A stretch of DNA of 15,340 bases, from the NCBI GenBank assembly GCA_031279965.1, contig JAITHM010000030.1:1-15340 (forward strand). Reading direction: 5' to 3'. Shown piece by piece: positions 1-6,203 of this stretch (positions are counted from its first letter, which is position 1; each line of letters starts with the position of its first letter). Both the position numbers and the translations under genes were made by a program. A model generated the notes under the pieces. The model was not told the DNA's origin. It was given only the letters and a program-made list of their open reading frames with translations, and did no database searches. The DNA is from Spirochaetaceae bacterium (lineage in GTDB: Bacteria; Spirochaetota; Spirochaetia; Treponematales; Breznakiellaceae).

Positions 1-11
1 AGGCCGCGACA

Positions 12-59
12 CTCCGGTATAAGTTGCCGGCTGTCAGGGCTTTAGCCGATATACCGGAG
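12..59 (+). repeat. Stem-loop with internal loop
   Basis: A perfect 10-bp inverted repeat, CTCCGGTATA at 12-21 and TATACCGGAG at 50-59, encloses a second 5-bp stem, CGGCT at 28-32 with AGCCG at 44-48. There is no T-run after it (the next bases are CAAAGTCCG), so it does not look like an intrinsic terminator. It may be part of a structured RNA or of a repeat element. Confidence 0.45.
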
Positions 60-180
60 CAAAGTCCGAAATCAGAAGCACATTAACAACCAAGCTCATG
101 GAACTGGATTTTTTGCTCATACAGAAGGCGGCTTTGACTGAAACTGAGCTAACTTCGCCGACGGGACGCGCCTCCTCACG

Positions 181-223
181 GAAAAAGCCGTGCGGAAAAG
201 GCGGGGAGGGAAAAGCCGTGCGG
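181..223 (+). repeat. Short GC-rich direct repeat (GAAAAGCCGTGCGG units)
   Basis: GAAAAAGCCGTGCGG at 181-195 and GAAAAGCCGTGCGG at 210-223 are near-identical and are separated by a purine-rich spacer. The unit is close to the 14-bp tandem unit GGGAAAGGCTGTGC at 1082-1144, so related short repeats lie on both sides of the toxin-antitoxin module. Confidence 0.5.
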
Positions 224-238
224 GTAATCTCTCTGCTG

Positions 239-281
239 TTGATTTTATCGAAAAATTAGCCTACATTTATATCAGCATATA
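239..281 (+). promoter_or_regulatory. Candidate promoter and operator of the toxin-antitoxin module
   Basis: TTGATT (239-244) and TACATT (262-267) are spaced by 17 bases and give a plausible sigma-70 type promoter ahead of the antitoxin. Just after the -10, TATAT (268-272), CAGC, ATATA (277-281) forms a small inverted repeat. Antitoxins of the Phd/YefM family usually repress their own operon by binding palindromes at this place, so it is a candidate operator. Both elements are weak matches and rest mainly on position. Confidence 0.3.
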
Positions 282-297
282 TTATAAGGAGACGCGA

Positions 298-546
298 ATG
301 CCAGTTATCAAGCCGGTATCTGATTTACGGAACTACACCGTGGTTTTACAGGACATAGCGGCTGGAAACCCTGTTTTCTTGACCAAAAACGGCAGGGGAA
401 AGTATGTCATGCTTGCTATGGAGGACTACGAAAAGACCGAAGCAAGCATCAAACTTATGAGCGAGCTTGTCAAAGGCCGGAAGGCGGGGGAAGAACAGGG
501 CTGGGAAACCATAGAGGACATTGAAGCGGCTTTGGGCATAGTTTGA
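298..546 (+). CDS. Type II antitoxin, Phd/YefM family
   Basis: Encodes 82 residues starting MPVIKPVSDLRNY, with the conserved block PVFLTKNGRGKYVMLAMEDYE (about residues 25-45) typical of Phd/YefM antitoxins. Proteins of this family fold at the N terminus into a dimeric DNA-binding domain and use a flexible C-terminal tail to wrap and neutralise the partner toxin; they also repress their own operon. The ATG at 298 is chosen because AAGGAG lies 6 bases upstream (286-291) and the protein begins where the family normally does. A GTG at 190 in the same frame would add 36 residues that fall in repeat sequence and do not look like protein. The stop codon abuts the toxin start codon, so the pair is co-translated. 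Confidence 0.9.
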   Translation: MPVIKPVSDLRNYTVVLQDIAAGNPVFLTKNGRGKYVMLAMEDYEKTEASIKLMSELVKGRKAGEEQGWETIEDIEAALGIV

Positions 547-900
547 ATGAACCTGCTGTCAATATCCCCGCAGGCGCGAAAAGACCTTGAGGAGATACAA
601 GCATATATCGCCGGCGAACTGGAAAACCCCACAGCCGCCCTCAATGTAGTTTCCCGCATTACCCGAAGCATCAAAAACCTGAAAGATATGCCAGGCATCG
701 GCGCTCCGTTATCTTCAAAAGTGCCGTTCGAAACAAATTACCGGACGCTGGTTTGCGGCAACTATCTTGTTTTTTATAGATATGAAGGCAAAACAGTATT
801 TGTTGACCGCATCTTATACGGAAGGCGTGACTACCTGCGAATTCTCTTTCCCGAATTGCCAAAACCGGATGATACAGATAAGGCAGGGGAGGTTTTTTGA
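547..900 (+). CDS. Type II toxin, ParE/RelE superfamily
   Basis: Encodes 117 residues that begin directly after the antitoxin stop (TGA then ATG), a spacing typical of toxin-antitoxin pairs. The sequence has the superfamily layout: an N-terminal helical hairpin (SPQARKDLEEIQAYIAGEL, about 7-25), a middle segment with NYRTLVCGNYLVFYRYEG (69-86), and the C-terminal strand VDRILYGRRDYLRIL (91-105), which resembles ParE-like members more than mRNA-cleaving RelE. ParE toxins poison DNA gyrase and RelE toxins cleave mRNA on the ribosome; I cannot decide the target from sequence alone. The last ~12 residues (KPDDTDKAGEVF) look like an unstructured extension. It probably acts for plasmid-like stabilisation or stress response. 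No sign of frameshift or truncation. Confidence 0.9.
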   Translation: MNLLSISPQARKDLEEIQAYIAGELENPTAALNVVSRITRSIKNLKDMPGIGAPLSSKVPFETNYRTLVCGNYLVFYRYEGKTVFVDRILYGRRDYLRILFPELPKPDDTDKAGEVF

Positions 901-955
901 GTTCGAGGTCTTTGCCAGAGGGACGCGCTCAATGTTTCGCGCGCCATCGCTTGGT

Positions 956-1076
956 GGGGCGCGTGGAAATTCGCGCGGGCAAAACCTTTGGCGGCTAGAG
1001 CTCCGGCCACGCCAAAGCGTGCGTCCGCAAAGTCCCCGGCCAACTAGTTTTGTACGCGCGAATTTCCACGCGCCCC
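956..1076. repeat. Nested inverted repeat with 22-bp perfect arms
   Basis: The arms at 956-977 and 1055-1076 are perfect reverse complements over 22 bases (core GTGGAAATTCGCGCG / CGCGCGAATTTCCAC). Pairing resumes inside with CAAAAC (980-985) and GTTTTG (1047-1052). A separate 8-bp inverted repeat, CTTTGGCG (986-993) with CGCCAAAG (1010-1017), lies within. The DNA or its transcript could form a long branched hairpin of about 121 bases. No transposase and no obvious target duplication flanks it, so it may be a REP- or MITE-like non-coding element, or a two-way transcription block behind the toxin gene. Confidence 0.75.
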
Positions 1077-1201
1077 CCTTCGGGAAAGGCTATGCGGAAA
1101 AGGCTGTGCGGGAAAGGCTGTGCGGGAAAGGCTGTGCGGGAAAGCGGCAACGGTGAGCGCTTCGCGCCCGCCCCACGCGAAAACGTGCGACAGCAAAGTC
1201 C
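1007..1201 (+). repeat. Imperfect 29-bp direct repeat, two copies
   Basis: Copy one is 1007-1035 and copy two 1173-1201; 25 of 29 positions agree (pattern CCACGC-AAA-CGTGCG-C-GCAAAGTCC). In each copy ACTAG follows a few bases further on (1043-1047 and 1212-1216). The last nine bases, GCAAAGTCC, are also present at 59-67. The copies lie on either side of the tandem array, which suggests duplication of a small unit. Confidence 0.6.
1082..1144 (+). repeat. 14-bp tandem repeat, four copies plus a partial one
   Basis: Units GGGAAAGGCTATGC (1082-1095), GGAAAAGGCTGTGC (1096-1109), GGGAAAGGCTGTGC (1110-1123) and again GGGAAAGGCTGTGC (1124-1137), followed by the start of a fifth (GGGAAAG, 1138-1144). 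The unit length is not a multiple of three and there is no spacer between units, so it is neither coding repeat nor CRISPR; it is the kind of array that changes copy number by slippage. Confidence 0.85.
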
Positions 1202-1248
1202 TGCGCCCCACACTAGCTCATTTGGCGATATTTGGATACATTTACAGC

Positions 1249-2742
1249 ATGAAAGATTACATACTCCGGGCTGCCGGTATAAAAAAATCTTTTGGCGGAG
1301 TAGAAGCCCTCAAAGGTGTTGATCTTGAAGTTGGCAGGGGCGAAATCCACTGTCTTGCCGGAGAAAACGGCTGTGGAAAATCAACGCTCATAAAAGTAAT
1401 TTCCGGCTTTCATCCGGCAGACAGCGGAACCATCGAACTGGATGGCAAGCAATTCACCCGCCTTACTACCGCAGAAGCAATTGAGCGCGGCGTACAGGTT
1501 ATCTATCAGGATTTTTCGCTGTTCCCCAACCTTACCGTAATGGAAAATCTTGCCATAACAATGGAACTTTCCAACAAACGCAAGCTGATAAACTGGACGC
1601 GGATGCGGTCAATCGCCCAGGAAGCAATGTCTAAAATCGGCTTTAAAGCAGATTTAACAGAACGGGTCGAAAATCTTTCCATCGCCCAAAAACAGCTTAT
1701 CGCCGTGTGCCGCGCTCTGCTCTACAATGCAAAGCTTATCATCATGGACGAACCAACAACAGCGCTTACAAAAAAAGAAGTGCGCGCCCTCTTTACCGTC
1801 ATTAAAAACTTACAGGCAGACGGCATTGCCACGTTGTTTGTCTCGCATAAGCTTGACGAAGTTTTCGAAATTGCCACCCGCTGGACGATTTTTCGCAATG
1901 GCAACAACGTTGCTACAGGAAATACCAGCGAGCTTGATGACAAAAAATTTGCCTTCTATATGACGGGGCGCAACTTTGACGAAGAAGCGCCGCCACCTCA
2001 GCCTGACCGTTCAAAAGTTGTTGTCGAATTTGACCGCCTCAGCCGGGGCGGAAGCTACCAGGATATATCATTGAATGTTTACTCCGGCGAAATACTGGGA
2101 ATAACAGGACTTTTGGGCTCTGGACGAACAGAACTTATGCAAACGCTGTTCGGGCTTACTCGCCCCGATTCTGGCGGCATTAAAATTAACGGCGCAAAGG
2201 CGCGCATCAGGTCGATAAAAGACGCCATCGCGCTGGGCATTGGCTATGTCCCCTCCGACCGCCTTACAGAAGGGCTCTTTCTGCCCCAGTCGATAGGGCG
2301 CAACATGATCGTATCGAGCCTCCAGCGTTTTGCCGGACAGTGCGCGATGCTCGACATGAAGGCCATGAACAGCGAAATTGCCCGCTGGACGAAAGAACTT
2401 GGCGTTAATACAAGCGATACCGAACGCGAAGTTAAAACACTTTCCGGCGGGAATCAACAAAAAGTCGTTCTGGCACGATGGATTGCCAACAATCTTAACG
2501 TATTGATACTTGATGGGCCTACTGTCGGCGTTGATATTGGCTCAAAATATGATATTCATGCGTTGCTGCGGGCATTGAGCGCGCAGGGCCTAAGCGTCAT
2601 TGTTATTTCTGACGATTTACGAGAATTGCTTGCCTGCTGCGGGCGCATTATCGTTATGCGCGATGGCCGCATTGAACGCGAATTACAATCATCTGCTACA
2701 ACAGAAGCCGAACTGGGCGAAATCGCCGCCGGCAATTTTTAA
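1249..2742 (+). CDS. Sugar-type ABC transporter ATP-binding protein (RbsA/MglA-like, two ATPase domains)
   Basis: Encodes 497 residues, the normal size for the double-domain ATPases that power uptake of ribose, galactose, xylose or related sugars at the inner membrane. Domain one (about 1-240) has Walker A AGENGCGKST (37-46), signature LSIAQ (143-147), Walker B LIIMDE (163-168) and switch His200. Domain two (about 255-497) has the family's degenerate Walker A GLLGSGRTE (287-295), an intact signature LSGGNQ (399-404) and Walker B LILDGPT (419-425), where the usual catalytic Glu is Gly. The ATG at 1249 is chosen because the protein then begins MKDYILRAAGIKKSFGGV as the family does; no Shine-Dalgarno is visible. 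No permease or binding-protein gene lies in the window, so its partner and substrate are unknown; those genes may lie elsewhere. Confidence 0.9.
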   Translation: MKDYILRAAGIKKSFGGVEALKGVDLEVGRGEIHCLAGENGCGKSTLIKVISGFHPADSGTIELDGKQFTRLTTAEAIERGVQVIYQDFSLFPNLTVMENLAITMELSNKRKLINWTRMRSIAQEAMSKIGFKADLTERVENLSIAQKQLIAVCRALLYNAKLIIMDEPTTALTKKEVRALFTVIKNLQADGIATLFVSHKLDEVFEIATRWTIFRNGNNVATGNTSELDDKKFAFYMTGRNFDEEAPPPQPDRSKVVVEFDRLSRGGSYQDISLNVYSGEILGITGLLGSGRTELMQTLFGLTRPDSGGIKINGAKARIRSIKDAIALGIGYVPSDRLTEGLFLPQSIGRNMIVSSLQRFAGQCAMLDMKAMNSEIARWTKELGVNTSDTEREVKTLSGGNQQKVVLARWIANNLNVLILDGPTVGVDIGSKYDIHALLRALSAQGLSVIVISDDLRELLACCGRIIVMRDGRIERELQSSATTEAELGEIAAGNF

Positions 2743-2798
2743 GACAGCATACGAACTCAGCTCCCCCGCAAAACAGACTGGCGATGCGAACCAAGCTT

Positions 2799-2807
2799 TG
2801 ATATACT
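2799..2807 (+). promoter_or_regulatory. Extended -10 promoter of argG
   Basis: TG at 2799-2800, one base, then TATACT (2802-2807) make an extended -10 element; the -35 region is poor, as is common for this promoter type. The predicted start of transcription near 2814 would leave a leader of about 12 bases that still contains the AAGGAG ribosome binding site (2814-2819), 6 bases before the argG ATG. No arginine-repressor box was recognised. Confidence 0.5.
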
Positions 2808-2825
2808 GGACGCAAGGAGCTTTTC

Positions 2826-4025
2826 ATGAGTAAAAAAGTTGTGCTTGCCTATTCTGGCGGGCTTGATACAACAGTAATTATTCCGTGGCTTAAAGAAAAT
2901 TATGGCTACGAGACCATCGCTGTCTGCATTGATGTTGGGCAGGAAGCCGATTGGCAGACGATAAAGGCGCGGGCGCTGGATACCGGCGCGGCGGCATGTT
3001 ATATCGCTGATGTTAAAAAAGAATATGTTGATGACTTCATCTTTCCCGCACTAAAGGCGGGGGCCGTTTACGAGGACAAATACCTTCTTGGTACGGCGAC
3101 AGCGCGGCCGCTTATTGCAAAAACGCTTGTGGAGTATGCACGGCGGGAAGGCGCGGCGGCAATATCCCACGGAGCAACGGGCAAAGGCAATGATCAAATT
3201 CGCTTTGAACTGGGCGTTATGGCCTTTGCCCCCGATATAGAAATCATCGCGCCCTGGCGAATTTGGAACATTGCAAGCCGTGAAGAAGAAATTGAATATC
3301 TTGAAAAACGCGGAATTCCAGTCCCCATGAAAAAAGACGATTCTTACAGCCGCGACGACAATCTGTGGCATATTTCACACGAAGGCTTAGAATTGGAAGA
3401 TCCAGCCAACGAGCCGCGCCTCCACACTATGCTGAAAATTACCGTGCCCCCGGAACAAGCCCCCGACAAAAGTGAATACGTTGAAATTGCTTTTGAAAAA
3501 GGGATTCCTGTCGCGGTTAACGGCGTCAAGATGGATGGCGTTCAGCTTATCGCCGAGCTTAACCGGATAGGCGGCGCTCACGGTGTTGGCCTTTGCGATG
3601 TCGTCGAAAATCGCGTCGTTGGGATGAAAAGCCGGGGCGTTTACGAGACTCCCGGCGGCAGCATACTCTATTATGCCCACGCCGAACTTGAACATCTTAC
3701 GCTCGACAGGCAAACCTACGCCTTTAAGCAGAGCGTCGCGCAAAAACTCGGCGAGCTTATCTATGCCGGATTGTGGTTTACACCGCTCCGCTCCGCACTT
3801 TCCAGCTTTGTCGATTCGACCCAGCAGACAGTAAGCGGCACGGTACGCCTTAAGCTCTATAAAGGGAACATTTCCAGCGCAGGCGCAACATCGCCTTACT
3901 CGCTTTATAACGCAAAAATTTCCAGTTTTACAACCGGCGATTTGTACAATCACGCGGATGCCAACGGTTTTATCCGTCTTTATGGCCTTCCCGTGCTCGT
4001 ACGCGCACTTATGGAAAAACGCTGA
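2826..4025 (+). CDS. argG: Argininosuccinate synthase
   Basis: Encodes 399 residues, the usual length of the bacterial enzyme. It joins citrulline and aspartate with ATP to give argininosuccinate, the next-to-last step of arginine synthesis, in the cytoplasm. Visible family motifs are the N-type ATP pyrophosphatase loop AYSGGLDTT (8-16), YLLGTATARPLIA (87-99), the glycine-rich GATGKGNDQIRFE (116-128) and SYSRDDNLWHISHEG (173-187). The start at ATG 2826 is supported by AAGGAG 6 bases upstream. It stands alone: no argH or other arginine gene lies beside it, so the rest of the pathway must be elsewhere or absent. A strong hairpin directly after the stop closes the transcript. Confidence 0.97.
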   Translation: MSKKVVLAYSGGLDTTVIIPWLKENYGYETIAVCIDVGQEADWQTIKARALDTGAAACYIADVKKEYVDDFIFPALKAGAVYEDKYLLGTATARPLIAKTLVEYARREGAAAISHGATGKGNDQIRFELGVMAFAPDIEIIAPWRIWNIASREEEIEYLEKRGIPVPMKKDDSYSRDDNLWHISHEGLELEDPANEPRLHTMLKITVPPEQAPDKSEYVEIAFEKGIPVAVNGVKMDGVQLIAELNRIGGAHGVGLCDVVENRVVGMKSRGVYETPGGSILYYAHAELEHLTLDRQTYAFKQSVAQKLGELIYAGLWFTPLRSALSSFVDSTQQTVSGTVRLKLYKGNISSAGATSPYSLYNAKISSFTTGDLYNHADANGFIRLYGLPVLVRALMEKR

Positions 4026-4028
4026 TAA

Positions 4029-4063
4029 ATTCCGCGCCCTTCACTATTGAAGAGGCGCGGAAT
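4029..4063. terminator. Hairpin between convergent genes argG and the XRE regulator
   Basis: ATTCCGCGCC (4029-4038) pairs with GGCGCGGAAT (4054-4063), and the stem continues with CTTCA (4039-4043) and TGAAG (4048-4052) around the loop CTAT; the only irregularity is a bulged A at 4053. It fills the 44-bp gap between two genes that end facing each other. On the plus strand the T-run (CTTCTTTTTT, 4076-4085) comes 12 bases after the stem, so the fit to a classical intrinsic terminator is imperfect, but the place suggests that it ends transcription from both sides. Confidence 0.65.
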
Positions 4064-4069
4064 CCGCAT

Positions 4070-4399
4070 TCATCCTTCTTTTTTCCCATAGTAGTTTTTA
4101 AATGCCTCAACCGCTTGAAGCAGATTTTCAACATGGTCAGGATAGCCAAGGAAATCTTCTTCCCGCGGCTCACGCTTGGGAACAAAGAACTTATACGGTT
4201 CAACATCTAAAGCAGACGACAGCTTAGCTATCGTCTCAAACGACGCACCTTTTTTACCACGCTCAATGTCATTGATAAAGTTGTGCGTTAAATCTATTTT
4301 CATACCCAGCTTAAGCTGAGAAATCTTTGCGTCCATCCGTATCTTTCTAAGATTTTCACCGAACAGAACTTTTAAATCATCAATGCTATAAGTAATCAT
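4070..4399 (-). CDS. XRE-family helix-turn-helix transcriptional regulator
   Basis: Encodes 109 residues from the ATG at 4397-4399. Residues about 13-70 (FGENLRKIRMDAKISQLKLGMKIDLTHNFINDIERGKK...ALDVEPYKFF) are a five-helix Cro/C1-type DNA-binding domain, with the recognition helix around LTHNFINDIERG. The tail (71-109) is charged and may be a short dimerisation helix. The frame is open further upstream to a TTG at 4501 (143 residues, overlapping the gene before it) and has another ATG at 4450; none has a clean ribosome binding site, and 4399 is preferred because related small regulators begin just before the helix-turn-helix. It follows the CPBP gene on the same strand with about 85 bases between, so the two are probably co-transcribed; what it regulates is unknown. 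Confidence 0.85.
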   Translation of the reverse strand: MITYSIDDLKVLFGENLRKIRMDAKISQLKLGMKIDLTHNFINDIERGKKGASFETIAKLSSALDVEPYKFFVPKREPREEDFLGYPDHVENLLQAVEAFKNYYGKKEG

Positions 4400-4484
4400 G
4401 CCTTTATCATCATAAAATACGCTGAAATTTTCAAGATCCCTTTGCCGCATATAATAAAAAGCCGGAGGATTGAAGCACCGCCAT

Positions 4485-4982
4485 TTACGCTCCAAAATCA
4501 AATTTGAAGGCCGCTAAAGCATACACGACGAAGTTATACAGGCCGTGCGCAAGAGAAACCGAATGCAGAGATTTTTGACGATAATAACAAAAAGAAAGAA
4601 AAATCGCCGAAATAAGCGCGTTTATCACACCGGCAGCCCCTTCCCAGAGGTGCAATACGCCAAATAAAGCCGTTGAAAAACCAATCGATGCACTTAACGA
4701 CGCGCCCAAACGCTGAAAAAGGCCGACAAGGTACTTGCGGAAAATCCCTTCTTCGGCATAACCGGTGCACAAACAGGAAAGCGCCAGGCGGGTCCAGCCG
4801 GCAAATCCAGTTGGTACGGCGGTAATAACGGCATGCTCTTGAAAATTTAGTCCAAAGGTAGTTAAATAGAAGACAAAGAACGCAATAAAAAGGAGGCCGG
4901 CAAAAGCGAACAGAGACTCTGTAATCAAACTTACGATCGCGGTGAGACGCGAATCCAGGCGCTTTTCAAGAACGAGTATCAC
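4485..4982 (-). CDS. CPBP-family intramembrane metalloprotease-like protein
   Basis: Encodes 165 residues with several hydrophobic segments (about 23-42, 52-72, 95-111, 116-133, 145-160). The three CPBP (CAAX protease and bacteriocin-processing, PF02517-type) motifs are intact: EEGIFR (77-82), FGVLH (107-111) and HGLYN (146-150), which supply the Glu and His residues thought to hold the catalytic metal within the membrane. It is short for the family, which usually has 200-300 residues, and the missing part is the N-terminal membrane region. The start is a GTG at 4980-4982 without a clear ribosome binding site; the frame stays open upstream into the divergent PilZ gene, so the true start may differ. 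Substrate unknown. It heads a two-gene minus-strand unit with the XRE regulator. Confidence 0.8.
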   Translation of the reverse strand: MILVLEKRLDSRLTAIVSLITESLFAFAGLLFIAFFVFYLTTFGLNFQEHAVITAVPTGFAGWTRLALSCLCTGYAEEGIFRKYLVGLFQRLGASLSASIGFSTALFGVLHLWEGAAGVINALISAIFLSFCYYRQKSLHSVSLAHGLYNFVVYALAAFKFDFGA

Positions 4983-5018
4983 GCAGTAAGAGTAACAGCC
5001 GGACGGGGAAAAAGAAAG

Positions 5019-6203
5019 ATGCAGGCACTCTTGTTGAGTATTTTTATACTGGGAGCAATAGCTTTGTTTCTTGTCTTACCGTTCAATAGAATCGGGAGCA
5101 GTAAAACTGGTGCCTCCAGATTTTTCGGCCTTTTTTCCAAAGGCAAAGAGGCGGGGTTCAGCACGGCAGAAATCAAAACGCTCCGTCAGCTTGCCGCACG
5201 CACCGGCATGGAACATCCCGGTGCGCTTTTTTGGTCGCGTGTCCAATTTGACGGCTGCATCAAGGCCCTCGTGCGGGATCTTCGCAGCCACAGAACGTTT
5301 GATACGGCGGAAAATCAGGCTTTCCTTCACAGAGTTTTTGAAGTGCGGAAGCGTATTGAGGTTGAAAGCAGAAAAAAGAAACTGGGGATTACCACATCGC
5401 GCAACATTGAAGTGCTCCAGCCAATCCAGGTTGTGGTTTCCGGTGCGGGCGTGTTTCAGTCTAAAGTGCTTGAAAACGGTTTTAATTATATGAAGATAGC
5501 TCGCCCTAACAGCACCGCCTTGCCCATTAATTTTGAATGGAAAGGCAAAGATATTATTGTTTATTTTGCGCGCAAAGAAGACGGCAATTATGCATTTGAA
5601 TCCGTTGTACTAGAAGAATTTATTTCTGAACAAGAATCTGCACTTGAAAGCATCTTAACGATAAAACAAAACGATGTAATCCAACGCACGCAATTTCGTG
5701 TGTCAATGCGCGCAAAAACACACCGTCCTGCGTTTCTTTATCCGGCCGGCCAGGCCGTTGAAACAGACGGGCCGGAAGTTATTTCGCGCGTCAAGTGTTT
5801 CCTTGAAGATATATCTGATTCCGGCTGTGCGGTTGCCATCGGTGGAACTGCGCCGGCCGGCCTTAAAGTGGTCGTTCAGTTCGCACTGGATAATATGCCG
5901 GTAAGCATAAGCGGCACGGTGCGGGCTTCAATATTTGATGCAAAAAACAATTCGTCAATACTCCATATTCAGGCTGATTTATTGCCTCAAAACGTACAAA
6001 ATCTTATTATGTGCATTGTGCTTGGAGCTATTCAGGATGAAACCGACGTTGTCCCTTTTGCGATTACAGAGCCGGACGAAAAACCACCGCCGGCAAAACA
6101 AGTGCCCGCTGTCCGCCGCCATGATGCGCCGCGCAAGCAGCATACCGAAGATACGCCTGTGCCGCAAAATGCACAAAGATTGTTTTCATGGGACGACGTA
6201 TAA
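5019..6203 (+). CDS. Membrane-anchored PilZ-domain protein (putative c-di-GMP receptor)
   Basis: Encodes 394 residues. An N-terminal hydrophobic helix (about 3-21) anchors it in the membrane; a basic, partly helical segment follows (33-125), then a YcgR-N-like beta domain (about 128-220) and a PilZ domain (about 222-335). The c-di-GMP binding motifs are both present: RTQFR (223-227, RxxxR) and DISDSG (264-269, DxSxxG). The C-terminal ~50 residues are proline-rich and charged, probably disordered. The domain order recalls YcgR-type effectors that adjust flagellar rotation in answer to c-di-GMP, but the role here is inferred. ATG 5019 follows a purine-rich stretch (GGGGAAAAAGAAAG). The end overlaps the start of the histidine kinase by 16 bases, so the two are likely translated together. 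Confidence 0.85.
   Translation: MQALLLSIFILGAIALFLVLPFNRIGSSKTGASRFFGLFSKGKEAGFSTAEIKTLRQLAARTGMEHPGALFWSRVQFDGCIKALVRDLRSHRTFDTAENQAFLHRVFEVRKRIEVESRKKKLGITTSRNIEVLQPIQVVVSGAGVFQSKVLENGFNYMKIARPNSTALPINFEWKGKDIIVYFARKEDGNYAFESVVLEEFISEQESALESILTIKQNDVIQRTQFRVSMRAKTHRPAFLYPAGQAVETDGPEVISRVKCFLEDISDSGCAVAIGGTAPAGLKVVVQFALDNMPVSISGTVRASIFDAKNNSSILHIQADLLPQNVQNLIMCIVLGAIQDETDVVPFAITEPDEKPPPAKQVPAVRRHDAPRKQHTEDTPVPQNAQRLFSWDDV

Larger units (their letters stand above)
1..297. other. Left-edge region without a confident gene
   Basis: No convincing complete gene is seen before the antitoxin at 298. A short open frame at 3-86 on the plus strand could be the last 27 codons of a gene entering from the left, but it coincides with a hairpin and resembles no family I recognise. 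The stretch holds a stem-loop (12-59), a pairing that resembles helix P4 of RNase P RNA (61-68 with 129-135), and short GC-rich repeats related to those at 1082-1144 (181-223). The last ~60 bases are AT-rich and carry the likely promoter of the toxin-antitoxin module. Confidence 0.5.
901..1248. other. Repeat-rich intergenic gap
   Basis: These 348 bases between the toxin and the ABC ATPase hold no convincing gene; open frames that cross the gap translate into low-complexity Arg/Gly/Ala/Pro sequence read through repeats. The content is a nested inverted repeat (956-1076), a 14-bp tandem array (1082-1144), an imperfect 29-bp direct repeat (1007-1035 and 1173-1201) and, in the AT-richer last 35 bases, a possible promoter for the ABC gene. 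GGGACGCGC at 920-928 also occurs at 163-171, on the far side of the toxin-antitoxin module. Confidence 0.6.

Noticed and set aside
3..86. 3' end of a coding gene entering from the left
   Set aside because: The 27-codon frame has no recognisable domain and overlaps a hairpin; with nothing upstream to read, it cannot be supported as a gene.
190..297. N-terminal extension of the antitoxin from the GTG at 190
   Set aside because: The 36 added residues are read from repeat and AT-rich promoter-like sequence, while ATG 298 has a well-placed AAGGAG and the normal family N terminus.
1082..1144. Possible CRISPR array
   Set aside because: The 14-bp units follow each other without spacers and are far shorter than CRISPR repeats; no cas gene is in the window.
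767..1322. Overlapping open frames on both strands through the repeat-rich gap
   Set aside because: Their products are Arg/Gly/Pro/Ala-rich, change with each repeat unit, have no ribosome binding sites and resemble no family; they arise from GC-rich repeats that lack stop codons.
3051..3953. Long antisense open frames within argG
   Set aside because: They mirror the codon pattern of argG on the other strand, have no recognisable domain and no ribosome binding site.
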